Below are positions 54,224 to 64,000 of a stretch of 64,000 bases of DNA, piece by piece (within the stretch, counting starts at the first letter, position 1; every line of letters begins with the position of its first letter). This stretch comes from CALOCV01 sp942491955. GTDB lineage: Bacteria > Chlamydiota > Chlamydiia > Chlamydiales > CALOCV01. The stretch spans positions 1 through 64,000 of the forward strand of contig CALOCV010000030.1 in assembly GCA_942491955.1 (NCBI GenBank), given 5' to 3'. The notes under the pieces were generated by a model. That model saw only the letters and a program-made list of their open reading frames with translations, had not been told where the DNA came from and made no database searches. The position numbers and the translations under genes were made by a program.

Positions 54224-55741
54224 TTATACAGTTGCAACCGTTGGAGTAAGATCGCGGTATTGGAGGGCTTCGAGGAGGTGATCGGAGTGGATTTGATCTT
54301 GGTTATCGAGGTCGGCGATAGTACGGGCGACGCGGAGGAGACGGTCGATGCCTCGCGCAGAGGAGTGGAGTTCTTCCATGGCGTAGCGGATGAGGCGCTT
54401 GGATTCATCGTCAAGGGGTTCGTTGCGCAGTTGTTGGCCAAGGATTTGGGCATTGGTTTTAATGCTTTTCCATCGGTCGTATTGCCGTTTTCGACTGTTG
54501 ATGACGCGTTGTTGGACTTGGGAGGAGGATTCTCCTTGGGAGAGTTTTTCTCGATCCGTGTAGCGCAATGGGGAGACGGCGATTTGCATGTCGATGCGAT
54601 CCCAGAGAGGTTCTGAGATTTTCCCTCGGTAGCGAAGCCGTTGTAGCTCGGTGTCGCGACAGGGGCGATCCGGATGTCCCCACATCCCGCAAGGACAGGG
54701 ATTCATAGCACTGACGAAAAGGAAGCTTGCTGGGAAGGTGAGGTTGCCTTTAGCGCGGGAGATGGTGATACTGCGGTCTTCGAGGGGTTGCCGGAGGGTT
54801 TCTAGGAGTGTTCGGGAAAACTCTGGGAGTTCATCGAGAAAGAGGACTCCACGATGAGCTAGGGAGATCTCCCCTGGGCGTGGAACAGAGCCTCCGCCCA
54901 TAAGACCCGCATAACTGATGGTGTGGTGAGGAGAGCGAAAGGGTCGATACTGAACAAGTCCACTGTCTTCTTTGATTCCGGCGAGAGAATGGATTTTTGT
55001 AACCTCAAGTACCTCTTCGAATTCTAGGGGTGGCATGATACTAGGAAGAGCTTTAGCTAAGAGAGTTTTTCCAGTCCCCGGGGGACCTATTAAGAGAATG
55101 TTATGCCCTCCGCTTGCAGCAATCTCAACGGCTCTTTTGGGAACCTCTTGTCCATAGATATCGGAAAAATCAACATATGGAGTGGGGTCTTTCGCTGGAG
55201 AAGAGGGAGGTATGGGGAAAATTTTTTGAGGGTTTTGGATCACTTGTATGGCTTCAAGAAGGGAAGAGAGACCATAAGAGGCGAGATTGGGCACAACAGA
55301 GGCTTCCTGAATATTTTTTTTGGGAAGGAGAATGCCCTGAAATCCTCTGTCTCGTGCAAGGAGCGCTGCAGGAAGAGCGCCTCGGATTGAACGCAGGTCA
55401 CCGGTAAGTCCTAACTCTCCAACAACGAGGTAGGGAGAGATGTTGTTTTGCAGTTTTCCTGTGGCTTGGAGAATGCCCAATGCGATGGGTAAATCGTAGA
55501 GAGCTCCTTCCTTGCGTAAGTTGCCAGGAGCGAGATTCACAGTAAACCGCCAGTGGTCGTAGGAAAAACCGGCATTGCGTAAGGCTGCAAGCACGCGATC
55601 TTTGGATTCGCGAACGGCACTATCGGGCAATCCCACAATGACAAAAGAGGGGTTGTCAGAGGGGATGGCATCGACTTCTACATCGACAAGGAGGGCATCT
55701 AACCCCAAAAAGGCAACAGAATGGATACGAGATACGGACAT
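54224..55741 (-). CDS. comM: ComM/YifB-family Mg-chelatase-like AAA+ ATPase
   Basis: A 505-residue helicase-type ATPase which in other bacteria promotes branch migration during natural transformation. The N-terminal domain has the family start (HSVAFLGLDALLVDVEVD, FVIVGLPDSAVRESKDRV). The ATPase core has Walker A GPPGTGKT near residue 214 and Walker B-like GVLFLDELPEF. The cysteine cluster CPCGMWGHPDRPC and the C-terminal SARGIDRLLRVARTIADLD are typical. Full length. Its ATG lies directly against the rpoC terminator T-run, so the only Shine-Dalgarno-like element is AGGCAGG in the terminator stem. Confidence 0.93.
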   Translation of the reverse strand: MSVSRIHSVAFLGLDALLVDVEVDAIPSDNPSFVIVGLPDSAVRESKDRVLAALRNAGFSYDHWRFTVNLAPGNLRKEGALYDLPIALGILQATGKLQNNISPYLVVGELGLTGDLRSIRGALPAALLARDRGFQGILLPKKNIQEASVVPNLASYGLSSLLEAIQVIQNPQKIFPIPPSSPAKDPTPYVDFSDIYGQEVPKRAVEIAASGGHNILLIGPPGTGKTLLAKALPSIMPPLEFEEVLEVTKIHSLAGIKEDSGLVQYRPFRSPHHTISYAGLMGGGSVPRPGEISLAHRGVLFLDELPEFSRTLLETLRQPLEDRSITISRAKGNLTFPASFLFVSAMNPCPCGMWGHPDRPCRDTELQRLRYRGKISEPLWDRIDMQIAVSPLRYTDREKLSQGESSSQVQQRVINSRKRQYDRWKSIKTNAQILGQQLRNEPLDDESKRLIRYAMEELHSSARGIDRLLRVARTIADLDNQDQIHSDHLLEALQYRDLTPTVATV

Positions 55742-55777
55742 AAAAAAACCTGCCTATCGATACCGATTAGGCAGGTT
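55742..55777 (-). terminator. Terminator after rpoC
   Basis: On the minus strand AACCTGCCT pairs with AGGCAGGTT around an AATCGGTATCGAT loop and runs into seven Ts. It ends at the base before the comM start codon. Confidence 0.88.
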
Positions 55778-55808
55778 ACCATGGTTGCGCCAATAGGAAC
55801 AACCGATC

Positions 55809-58800
55809 TTATGCTGCAGGAGCCGTTATTTCATCGGAAAAATCAAAAACGAGGTCTTCCTCATCTTCGAGGCCTACTCTTCGTTTCGCTGCCTTATGTC
55901 GATGAAATCCTGTTCCCCCTGGGATGATATGCCCCATAATCACATTTTCTTTAAAGCCCATGAGATTATCCGTTTTCTTTGCACAGGCTGCTTCTGTCAA
56001 CACACGAGTTGTGTCTTGGAAAGAGGCAGCTGAAATAAACGATTCGGTTCCAAGAGAGGATTTTGTGATACCAAGGAGAATAGGAGCGGCTGTTGCGGCT
56101 CTCCCCCCTTCTTGCGTTGCCTTGCGGTTTTCTCTTTCAAACTCTCTTTTATCGACTTCTTCTCCGAAAAGAAGATTGGTATCTCCAGGTTCAACAATGC
56201 GAACTTTTTTCAACATTTGTCGAATGATGATTTCGATATGCTTATCATTAATATCAACCCCTTGGAGACGGTAGACCTCTTGCACTTGGTTGACCATATA
56301 TTTTTGGAGCTCCCGAACACCACATACCTCAAGAATTTCATGAGGAATGACCAATCCGTCGGTGAGCTGCTGCCCCTTAACAACGTGATCGCCTCGCTGA
56401 ACAAAGAGATGCTTTGTATGAGGAATAAGGTGTTCTTCTTCCATGCCTGAGATGGGATCGCGAACGAGGACGATCCTTTTACCTTTATGAACGCGAAAGT
56501 CAACTTCACCGTCGATCTTAGATATTTCGGCAGCATTTTTGGGTTTTCTAGCTTCTAGAAGCTCGGCAACACGAGGGAGGCCTCCGGTAATATCTTTTGT
56601 CTTGATAGCCCCACGAGGAATCCGCGCAAGAAGGGTACCTGCTTTAGCAAAATCTCCCTCACTTACGGACAAGATAGCCCCTGGAGGAAGAGGATATGTT
56701 CCAATAAGACTTTGATACTCTTTATCGGAGTAAATGGCGACGTGGGGATGGAGCTCTCCACGATGCTGTTTCACAACGAGTTCTGTTTGTCCTGTTTGTT
56801 TATTAAGATCTTTTTCGCTAGAAATTCCTTCCACGAGATCTTCATACTTCACATACCCGGGACGATCACAGATAATCGGAACGTTATGGGGTTCGAACTC
56901 GGCAATTTTTTGGCCGGGACGTACCTGTGAACCGTCTTCGGTAAAAACACGGGTCCCTAATTCAAGGGTAAATGTTTGCAAAGGCTCAATCGACTTTGTT
57001 GCGAGCAGTTTTTTATATTCTTCTAAGGATCTTCCTTCGTCGCGAACGACATGGAGAGAACCATTTTTATTCAGGACAACCCACTCCCCTGCTTCGTTGC
57101 GTACAGTTCGCAGTTCAAAATAGACAAGAATACCTTGTTGTTCTGTAACCAATTCGGGTGTTAATGAAGCTGAAGCAACCCCTCCCAAGTGGAACGTACG
57201 CATCGTCAGCTGTGTTCCGGGTTCTCCGATTGACTGGGCGGCAATAATGCCAACAGCTTCTCCTTGACTTGCAGAACGGCCATCGGCCAAGTTCATTCCG
57301 TAACATTTTGCACAAACACCCCATTTGACCTCACATGTCAGGGCTGAACGGATACGCACGGTATCAATCCCTGCGTCATCGATGGCTTCGGCCTGTTTGA
57401 CAGTGAGCAGATCTCCTGCTTTTGCAAGTTGTTTTGTGCTATCACCTGGTAGGTAAATATCATCGCAGCAAGTCCGCCCAAAGATACGATCTCTTAAAGG
57501 GAGAAGTTCTTCTTGTCCTTGTTTGATTGCTGAGACTTCAATGCCGTTCAGGGTACCACAATCGTCATCGGTAATGATGAGATCTTGAGCGACATCGACA
57601 AGACGTCGGGTCAGGTATCCGGAGTCGGCAGTTTTCAAAGCGGTATCGGCCAATCCCTTCCTTGCACCGTGGGAGGAGATCGAGTACTCCATAACGGTCA
57701 ATCCTTCCCGGAAGTTGGAAGTAATGGGCGACTCAAGGATTTCTCCTGAAGGACGTGCCATGAGTCCCCGTTGAGCACCGAGCTGCCGTACTTGCTGCTT
57801 ATTTCCTCGAGCTCCAGAGTCGAGCATGAGATAGAGAGGATTCATTATCCCTGAGGTCGTGTCACTGAGCAAACGGAATAATTCATCAGAGAGTTGTTCG
57901 GAAACTTCTGTCCAAATACTAATCGTTTTTGAATGGCGTTCTCCATCGGTAATAACACCATCGGCGTATTGTTTTTTGACATGAGCCACTTTTTTATGGG
58001 CTTCATTGAGAATTTTTTGCTTGTTAGAAGGAATCATGACATCTTTAACGCCAATGGATATTGCCGCTTTTGTTGCTTCTCGAAAACCCAATGCTTTCAA
58101 ATTGTCAAGGAAGCGAACGGTGCGTTCGAGCCCGACGAGTTTGTAGCACTGCATGACAAGCTCTCCCATCTTCTTTTTTGGTAAGGGATAGTTTTGAAAT
58201 CCGAGTTCATCCGGAACGATTTGGTTAAAAATCACACGTCCTGGTGTCGTTTCGATGATTCCGTGTGCTGTACGCAATTTGATTTTCTCATGCAAATAAA
58301 TTCCTTTACTATCGGCATAATCGGATGATTTTTCTTCGCCTTGACGGAACCACAGGTAACGATTACTTGCATTCAGAGCGAGCAATACCTCTTCTTCATT
58401 CCTAAAGATATGTCGTTTTTTTCCATGTTCTTCAGGATCATAGAGGGCATCGATCATCAAATAGTACAATCCGAGAGTCATATCTTTGGATGGTGTTGCG
58501 ACGGGTTTTCCTGATGAAGGCAAGAAAATATTGTCGGGAGCCATCATGAGCAATTTCGCTTCAAGCTGTGCCTCGACAGAAAGAGGGACGTAAACCCCCA
58601 TTTGGTCTCCATCAAAGTCGGCGTTGAATGCGGCGCAAACAAGCGGGTGAACGCGAATGGCTTTTCCCTCAATGAGTACGGGTTCAAAGGCTTGGATCCC
58701 TAAACGGTGAAGAGTGGGTGCTCGGTTGAGAAGGACGGGGTGTCCTTGAATAATTTCCTCGAGAACATCCCATACTTCTGGTGCTTGTCTTTGGATCATG

Positions 58801-60077
58801 CGTTTTGCTGAACGAATGGTATAGACATAACCTAAATCTTTTAAACGTTTTACAATGAAGGGTTCGAATAATTCCAATGCCATTAATTTGGGCAAACCAC
58901 ATTGATTGAAGTTCAATTCGGGACCAACGACGATAACGGAACGGCCTGAATAGTCGACGCGTTTTCCCAAAAGGTTTTGACGGAAACGGCCCTGTTTCCC
59001 TTTTAGCATTTCTGCAAGAGATTTTAGAGGGCGATTTCCGGCCCCCATAACGGGATGTCCGTGACGGCCGTTATCAAAAAGAGCGTCAACAGATTCTTGC
59101 AACATTCTTTTTTCGTTTCGAACAATCACTTCTGGAGTTTTTAGTTTGAGGATCGCTTTGAGTCGATTATTCCTATTGATGACACGTCGATAGAGATCAT
59201 TGAGATCCGACGTAGCGAAACGTCCTCCGTCAAGAGGAACAAGAGGGCGTAGTTCTGGAGGAATGACGGGGACACAAGAGAGAACCATCCAACTCGGATC
59301 ATTTCCTGAAGAGACAAAGGACTCGACGATTTTTAATCGCTTGGCGAGCTTGATTCGTGCTTGTTGCGATTTGGTTTTGCGAAGTTTTTCTTTAAGTTCA
59401 AAGAGACTGGCTTGGAGATCTTCTGTTCGCAGTAAATCGCGAATGGCTTCTCCTCCCATTTTTGCAACAAAAGAATCACGTCCCCATTTTTCAACGGCTT
59501 CTCTCAATTCCTGATCAGTAAGGAGTTGTTTTCGTTCTAATTCTGTTGAACCAGGATCGACAACGACCCATTCTTCGTAGTAGATAATTCTTTCGAGATC
59601 GGTCGAGGTCATTCCTAGAACGTTTCCAATACGTGAGGGCATGGTTTTGAAAAACCAAATATGGACCACAGGGACGGCGAGATCGATATGTGCCATTCGG
59701 TCGCGTCGGACGCTAGAGACGGTCACTTCCACGCCACATCGATCGCAGACGATCCCTTTGTGTTTAATTTTTTTGTACTTTCCACAAGCACATTCCCAAT
59801 CGCGTGTAGGACCAAAGATTTTTTCGCAGAACAATCCCCCTTTTTCGGGTTTGAATGTTCGATAATTGATCGTTTCGGGTTTTTTAATTTCTCCTCGCGA
59901 CCATTTATTTCGAATCACATCTTCGGAAGCAATTCCAATGGTAAGACGATCAAACTCTGCAAGATCGTCGTCTTCCTCAATGGCAACCTCTTTTGCTTTC
60001 ACGGGAGATTGTTTAAGAGGATCATCCCAAAGTGATTTCTTCTCTTTTTCTTGTTCTGCGCGTTCTTCTTCAGCCAT
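55809..60077 (-). CDS. rpoC: DNA-directed RNA polymerase subunit beta'
   Basis: 1422 residues, intact. It has the N-terminal zinc site (CACGKYKK...CDRCGVEV) and the catalytic NADFDGDQM near residue 485. The trigger-loop and bridge-helix region, the second zinc-binding cysteine cluster (CEVKWGVCAKCYG), and the KTKDITGGLPRVAELLEAR segment are also present. The C-terminal tail is acidic (DLVFDFSDE). It is co-transcribed with rpoB, from which it is separated by 17 bases, and ends at the terminator at 55742. Confidence 0.98.
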   Translation of the reverse strand: MAEEERAEQEKEKKSLWDDPLKQSPVKAKEVAIEEDDDLAEFDRLTIGIASEDVIRNKWSRGEIKKPETINYRTFKPEKGGLFCEKIFGPTRDWECACGKYKKIKHKGIVCDRCGVEVTVSSVRRDRMAHIDLAVPVVHIWFFKTMPSRIGNVLGMTSTDLERIIYYEEWVVVDPGSTELERKQLLTDQELREAVEKWGRDSFVAKMGGEAIRDLLRTEDLQASLFELKEKLRKTKSQQARIKLAKRLKIVESFVSSGNDPSWMVLSCVPVIPPELRPLVPLDGGRFATSDLNDLYRRVINRNNRLKAILKLKTPEVIVRNEKRMLQESVDALFDNGRHGHPVMGAGNRPLKSLAEMLKGKQGRFRQNLLGKRVDYSGRSVIVVGPELNFNQCGLPKLMALELFEPFIVKRLKDLGYVYTIRSAKRMIQRQAPEVWDVLEEIIQGHPVLLNRAPTLHRLGIQAFEPVLIEGKAIRVHPLVCAAFNADFDGDQMGVYVPLSVEAQLEAKLLMMAPDNIFLPSSGKPVATPSKDMTLGLYYLMIDALYDPEEHGKKRHIFRNEEEVLLALNASNRYLWFRQGEEKSSDYADSKGIYLHEKIKLRTAHGIIETTPGRVIFNQIVPDELGFQNYPLPKKKMGELVMQCYKLVGLERTVRFLDNLKALGFREATKAAISIGVKDVMIPSNKQKILNEAHKKVAHVKKQYADGVITDGERHSKTISIWTEVSEQLSDELFRLLSDTTSGIMNPLYLMLDSGARGNKQQVRQLGAQRGLMARPSGEILESPITSNFREGLTVMEYSISSHGARKGLADTALKTADSGYLTRRLVDVAQDLIITDDDCGTLNGIEVSAIKQGQEELLPLRDRIFGRTCCDDIYLPGDSTKQLAKAGDLLTVKQAEAIDDAGIDTVRIRSALTCEVKWGVCAKCYGMNLADGRSASQGEAVGIIAAQSIGEPGTQLTMRTFHLGGVASASLTPELVTEQQGILVYFELRTVRNEAGEWVVLNKNGSLHVVRDEGRSLEEYKKLLATKSIEPLQTFTLELGTRVFTEDGSQVRPGQKIAEFEPHNVPIICDRPGYVKYEDLVEGISSEKDLNKQTGQTELVVKQHRGELHPHVAIYSDKEYQSLIGTYPLPPGAILSVSEGDFAKAGTLLARIPRGAIKTKDITGGLPRVAELLEARKPKNAAEISKIDGEVDFRVHKGKRIVLVRDPISGMEEEHLIPHTKHLFVQRGDHVVKGQQLTDGLVIPHEILEVCGVRELQKYMVNQVQEVYRLQGVDINDKHIEIIIRQMLKKVRIVEPGDTNLLFGEEVDKREFERENRKATQEGGRAATAAPILLGITKSSLGTESFISAASFQDTTRVLTEAACAKKTDNLMGFKENVIMGHIIPGGTGFHRHKAAKRRVGLEDEEDLVFDFSDEITAPAA

Positions 60078-60094
60078 GAATTACCTCATCCACA

Positions 60095-63000
60095 TCATGT
60101 TCCCAGGGTTTCTGCCCGTACGTCGAGACCGAGACCTTGCATTTCTTTGATTAATACGTTAAAGGATTCAGGAGTCCCTGCTCTAAGTAGGTTCTCCCCT
60201 TTAACAATGGACTCATAAATACGAGTCCGTCCATTGACATCATCTGATTTGACTGTCAGCAATTCTTGTAATAAGTTTGCAGCGCCATAGGCTTCTGCAG
60301 CCCAAACTTCCATCTCTCCGAAACGTTGCCCTCCTTTCTGCGCTTTACCACCGAGCGGTTGTTGGGTAACAAGAGAATAGGGTCCTGTTGCGCGTGCGTG
60401 AATTTTATCGGCAACAAGGTGTCCTAATTTCATCATGTAAATATAACCAACAGCGACGCGATGATCAAAACGAGAACCTGTCATTCCATCAAAAAGGGTG
60501 AATTTTCCATCGTCGGGCATTCCTTCTTCGCGCATCATTTTCCAGATTTCTTCTTCTGGGAAACCTTCGAATACAGGGCTTTGGACGTAAATTCCCTTCT
60601 TGTATGCAGCAAACCCGAGATGGGTCTCAAACAATTGGCCCATATTCATCCGAGAGGGTACACCAAGAGGATTGAGAATGATATCGATAGAACGGCCATC
60701 TTCCATAAAAGGCATATCGGCTTCGGGAACAATAATGGAGACAACGCCTTTATTTCCATGGCGTCCCGCCATTTTATCTCCAACTTGCAGTTTCCGTTTC
60801 GAGCCAATATAGACCTTTACTTGACAAATGACACCAGGATCGAGATCAATATCTCCTTTTCGGAGGTATTCCAATTTCCCTTTGTATTTTAATTCAAGCT
60901 TTTGCAAAGCCACTTCATAGTCCCGCAAGATATTTTTTAAGGTGTCGTAAGTGGGATGAGAAGGAGTGAGAAGGTCGTCGACCTCTTCTCCTTCTAACAT
61001 TTCAATAATCTCTTGGGTGAACAGGGTTCCCTCTTCGACTAAAATCTCTGCAGAAGTTCGATGGATAATGGGAGTTGGTGCTTTTTCGTTGAGGAGTAGA
61101 GCTCCCATTCTTTCATGAAACTGGAGTTTTGTCTCTTCAAGATGGGTTTTATATTCCTTTTGAATCGATTTAACACTTGAAGCCTCTTCAATGAGGTCTT
61201 CATCGGTTTTTGTTAGACGATCCAGCTTTCGAAATTCTTTGACACCCATCACATCTCCTTCCGTTCCTGGAGGAGCAATAAGAGAAGCATCGCGAACATC
61301 TGCTGCTTTTTCACCAAAGATGGCCCTTAGTAAGCGCTCTTCGGGAGAGAGTTCTGTCTCGGATTTCGGGGTAATCTTTCCAACGAGTATATCACCAGGT
61401 TTTACTTGGGCTCCGATACGAATGATTCCATCATCACCTAAATCTTTGAGAGCTTCTTCAGAGACATTGGGAATGTCTCGTGTGATTTCTTCTTTACCGA
61501 GTTTGGTATCACGAGCTGTCAATTCAAATTCTTCGATATAGATCGAAGTAAAAGCATCTTCTCTGAGAAGCTTTTCTGAAATAATAATAGCATCCTCAAA
61601 ATTATATCCATTCCACGGCATGAAGGCGACAAGAGCATTCCTTCCCAGAGCCACTTCTCCATTTTCGGTAGCGGGACCATCAGCAATAACATCACCTGCT
61701 TTTATTTGATCTCCAACAGAAACAAGGGGTTGTTGATTGATGCATGTTCCTGCATTAGAACGGAGAAATTTCTTCAGCAAGTAGGTGCGTTTCTTTTTTG
61801 GATTTCGCGTAGGAGCGATGATGATTTCTAAACCATCGACATATTCGACCACGCCGTCTTCGTCGGCGATGACAAGGGCGCCAGAATCTCTTGCGGCGCG
61901 ATGTTCGAGTCCTGTTCCGACGATAGGTGCTTGAGGCTTTAGCAAGGGAACCCCTTGCCGTTGCATATTGGATCCCATCAAAGCGCGGTTTGCGTCATCA
62001 TGTTCGAGGAAGGGGATTAAGCCGGTTACAATGGAAACGAGCTGTTTTGGAGAGACATCCATATGGGTGACTCTCTCGGTCTCGATTTCCAATTGTTCTC
62101 CACGATAACGTGACCAGACAATGTCGTTAACAAACATATTGTGATCATCGAGCTCGGCTGAAGCCTGTGCGATCACACATTTTTCTTCTTGATCGGCGGT
62201 CATGTATTCAATTTCATCGGTTACTACTTCATCCCGAACGATTCGATAAGGGGTTTCGATAAAACCGAATTCGTTAATTTTCGCAAAGGAAGAGAGCGAA
62301 GTAATCAATCCGATATTTGGACCTTCAGGAGTTTCAATGGGACAAATTCTTCCATAATGGCTGGAATGCACGTCTCGCACTTCAAAACCGGCACGATCTC
62401 GGTTAAGACCACCGGGCCCTAAAGCGGAAAGGCGTCGTTTATGTGTTAGCTCGGCAATGGGGTTGGTTTGATCCATGAACTGCGAAAGCTGAGAGCGCCC
62501 AAAGAAATCTTTTAGAACACCTGCGAGTCCTTTTGCAGAAATGATCTTCCCTGGGGTGAGGGTATCGGAAGTGAAGTCAAATAGGTTCATTCGCTCGCGA
62601 ACGATTTTTTCCATGCGAGCCAAACCAACACGGCACTGATTTTGAATCAATTCTCCTACTGAACGGACGCGACGGTTTCCAAGATGGTCTATATCGTCAA
62701 TATAAGTGGTTTGCTTTCCTCTTTTTAGATCGAGAAGATACTTTAAGGCACCGATGACATCTTCTTTACGCAACGTGACATTTTCGAGATCTTGGTCAGT
62801 GAGAGGAAATTCCAATTTACTATTGAGCTTATACCGTCCAACACGACCTAAATTGTACCGTTTAGGATCAAAGAAAAGGCGCATCATAGCAGATCGTGCG
62901 TTCGCTAGAGTAGCGGGTTCGCCGGGTCGGATTTTCCGATAGAAATCTTTTAAAGCTGCTTCATAGGAATCGGTAGGATCTTTTGCCAACATTTTAATGA

Positions 63001-63853
63001 TGGGATGGGTTTCATCGGCATCTTCGGCAATGGAGACTTGTTTGATTCCAGCATCAACCATTCGTTTAAGCATCGCTGTGGTCAATTTTTCACCGGCTCG
63101 ACCGAAAGAGAGTCCACTTTCTTCATCGATATTGTCTTCGGCAAGGATTTTTCCGAGAAGATCGGGAAAGTCCTTTTGTGATTTCAGGGGCATTTTTTTT
63201 ACAACAAAAAAGACTTCAATGATGTCACTATTCGAAGAATATCCAAGAGCTCGTATAAACGTTGTCGCCAAAATTTTTCTGCGTCGTTTTTTGCGATCGA
63301 TATAGATATGAATGAGATCGTTCAAGTCAAATGAGGCTTCAAGCCAACTACCTCGATAGGGGATCATTCGAAACGAGTAGATCATGTTGCCCCTAGGATG
63401 GCGCTCTTGCTCGAAACAAATACCAGGAGAACGGTGGAGTTGACTCACAACAACGCGTTCGGCACCATTGATAATAAATGTTCCTTTGTCCGTCATAACG
63501 GGAATGGTTCCCATATAGACTTCTTCTTCTTTAATTCCCGTTTCGTCGGTAAGTCGAAATTTGACTTTTAGTGTCACGCTGTATGTGATTCCTCGGCGAA
63601 TACATTCTTCAGGGGAATACTTGGGAACACCTAAATGGTACGCAAGAAATTCAAGAATTGTTTTTTCATCGTAAGATTGTATAGGGAAAATTTCATTGAA
63701 AATTTCTTGCAATCCAATATTTTCCCTTTTTTCAGGAAATGCGTCCGATTGCAAAAACTGATAATAGGACTTCACTTGGATTTCGATGAGATTGGGAAGA
63801 TCGATGATCTCTTCCCTATTAGAAAAACTCACACGCTTCGGTGGCCTTTTCAT
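60095..63853 (-). CDS. rpoB: DNA-directed RNA polymerase subunit beta
   Basis: 1252 residues, intact, forming the catalytic core with RpoC. The rifampicin pocket region reads [20 protein letters not shown] followed by SALGPGG, the sensitive-type pattern. Other typical segments are [36 protein letters not shown] and the C-terminal [23 protein letters not shown] 63853 follows AAGGAGACC. In Chlamydia rplL precedes rpoB, but no rplL end is visible in the 147 bases available here. Confidence 0.98.
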   Translation of the reverse strand: MKRPPKRVSFSNREEIIDLPNLIEIQVKSYYQFLQSDAFPEKRENIGLQEIFNEIFPIQSYDEKTILEFLAYHLGVPKYSPEECIRRGITYSVTLKVKFRLTDETGIKEEEVYMGTIPVMTDKGTFIINGAERVVVSQLHRSPGICFEQERHPRGNMIYSFRMIPYRGSWLEASFDLNDLIHIYIDRKKRRRKILATTFIRALGYSSNSDIIEVFFVVKKMPLKSQKDFPDLLGKILAEDNIDEESGLSFGRAGEKLTTAMLKRMVDAGIKQVSIAEDADETHPIIKMLAKDPTDSYEAALKDFYRKIRPGEPATLANARSAMMRLFFDPKRYNLGRVGRYKLNSKLEFPLTDQDLENVTLRKEDVIGALKYLLDLKRGKQTTYIDDIDHLGNRRVRSVGELIQNQCRVGLARMEKIVRERMNLFDFTSDTLTPGKIISAKGLAGVLKDFFGRSQLSQFMDQTNPIAELTHKRRLSALGPGGLNRDRAGFEVRDVHSSHYGRICPIETPEGPNIGLITSLSSFAKINEFGFIETPYRIVRDEVVTDEIEYMTADQEEKCVIAQASAELDDHNMFVNDIVWSRYRGEQLEIETERVTHMDVSPKQLVSIVTGLIPFLEHDDANRALMGSNMQRQGVPLLKPQAPIVGTGLEHRAARDSGALVIADEDGVVEYVDGLEIIIAPTRNPKKKRTYLLKKFLRSNAGTCINQQPLVSVGDQIKAGDVIADGPATENGEVALGRNALVAFMPWNGYNFEDAIIISEKLLREDAFTSIYIEEFELTARDTKLGKEEITRDIPNVSEEALKDLGDDGIIRIGAQVKPGDILVGKITPKSETELSPEERLLRAIFGEKAADVRDASLIAPPGTEGDVMGVKEFRKLDRLTKTDEDLIEEASSVKSIQKEYKTHLEETKLQFHERMGALLLNEKAPTPIIHRTSAEILVEEGTLFTQEIIEMLEGEEVDDLLTPSHPTYDTLKNILRDYEVALQKLELKYKGKLEYLRKGDIDLDPGVICQVKVYIGSKRKLQVGDKMAGRHGNKGVVSIIVPEADMPFMEDGRSIDIILNPLGVPSRMNMGQLFETHLGFAAYKKGIYVQSPVFEGFPEEEIWKMMREEGMPDDGKFTLFDGMTGSRFDHRVAVGYIYMMKLGHLVADKIHARATGPYSLVTQQPLGGKAQKGGQRFGEMEVWAAEAYGAANLLQELLTVKSDDVNGRTRIYESIVKGENLLRAGTPESFNVLIKEMQGLGLDVRAETLGT

Positions 63854-63868
63854 ATAAAGGTCTCCTTA

Positions 63869-63874
63869 ATTATA
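63869..63874 (-). promoter_or_regulatory. TATAAT sequence before rpoB
   Basis: A perfect TATAAT lies only about 15 bases before the rpoB start, two bases from the Shine-Dalgarno. It could be a -10 for a nearly leaderless transcript or chance in AT-rich DNA. Confidence 0.25.
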
Positions 63875-63887
63875 GTACATCGTAAAC

Positions 63888-63947
63888 GAATTGGTTTGCG
63901 CCCGTACACAAATGCTCGTCCGATTAAAGGACATGGGCAACCAATTC
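63888..63947 (-). promoter_or_regulatory. Stem-loop in the rpoB leader
   Basis: GAATTGGTTTGCGCCC (63888-63903) pairs with GGGCAACCAATTC (63935-63947) with a small bulge. The large loop encloses CTCGTCCGATTAAAGGAC, which contains a smaller GTCC-GGAC stem. In other bacteria the region before rpoB holds an attenuator and an RNase III site. Confidence 0.4.
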
Positions 63948-64000
63948 TTGAATTTATTTGAGCATACCGACTTCGAAATGAGAATTTTTTGCGTTGACAA

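Noticed and set aside
63854..64000. Possible end of rplL upstream of rpoB
   Set aside because: None of the minus-strand frames gives the conserved L7/L12 C-terminus in the 147 bases available, so no rplL is called.

Overview
The window comes from a chlamydia-like bacterium (phylum Chlamydiota, an environmental or amoeba-associated lineage; the genus cannot be fixed from sequence alone). The reasons are a type III secretion (T3SS) SctD/CdsD protein with two FHA domains preceded by a CesT-like chaperone, a YopB/CopB-type translocator with two SycD/LcrH-type TPR chaperones, tal, pssA, rpoB and rpoC of the expected type, and several ankyrin or J-domain proteins that look like host-directed effectors. 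No rRNA, tRNA or CRISPR was seen.

Layout. 1-2.2 kb: a broken IS1634-like transposase that truncates an ABC exporter gene. 2.3-14.1 kb: a 1808-residue Rhs toxin gene with its overlapping immunity gene. These are followed by a tandem array of diverged immunity paralogues. Most members are preceded by an 81-bp in-frame remnant of the toxin gene's 3' end, and one large orphan copy of the Rhs C-terminus sits inside the array. A composite insertion (IS5-like element, GxxExxY fragment, second IS remnant) splits the last immunity gene. 14.4-26.5 kb: a one-direction T3SS translocon-type operon ending in a clear terminator. 26.8-32.4 kb: three large proteins of unknown function. 33.0-36.7 kb: a small peptide gene, a LanM-type lanthipeptide dehydratase without a cyclase domain, and an ABC exporter, which reads as an unusual lanthipeptide-like cluster. 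36.9-45.6 kb: a secreted FKBP-like protein, a repeat-containing protein, a T3SS chaperone and sctD, and a long chlamydial-type hypothetical protein, separated by palindromes and mobile-element remnants. 45.9-64 kb: housekeeping genes (tal, pssA, lexA-like, PAP2, rmuC, comM, rpoC, rpoB), interrupted by a J-domain/ankyrin group.

Two themes recur. First, at least eight frame breaks fall in or next to A or T homopolymers in otherwise coherent genes (immunity genes, copB, a translocon gene, a J-domain protein, IS5 transposase). Either the assembly has homopolymer errors, or the organism relies on slippage, or many genes are decaying. Second, intergenic regions carry short mobile-element debris: palindromic MITE-like units, sequences resembling the ends of TnpB-type elements, a REP-like palindrome, and a 78-bp exact copy of part of the CopD-like gene.

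All functions are judged by eye from translated motifs. No database search or structure prediction was run.
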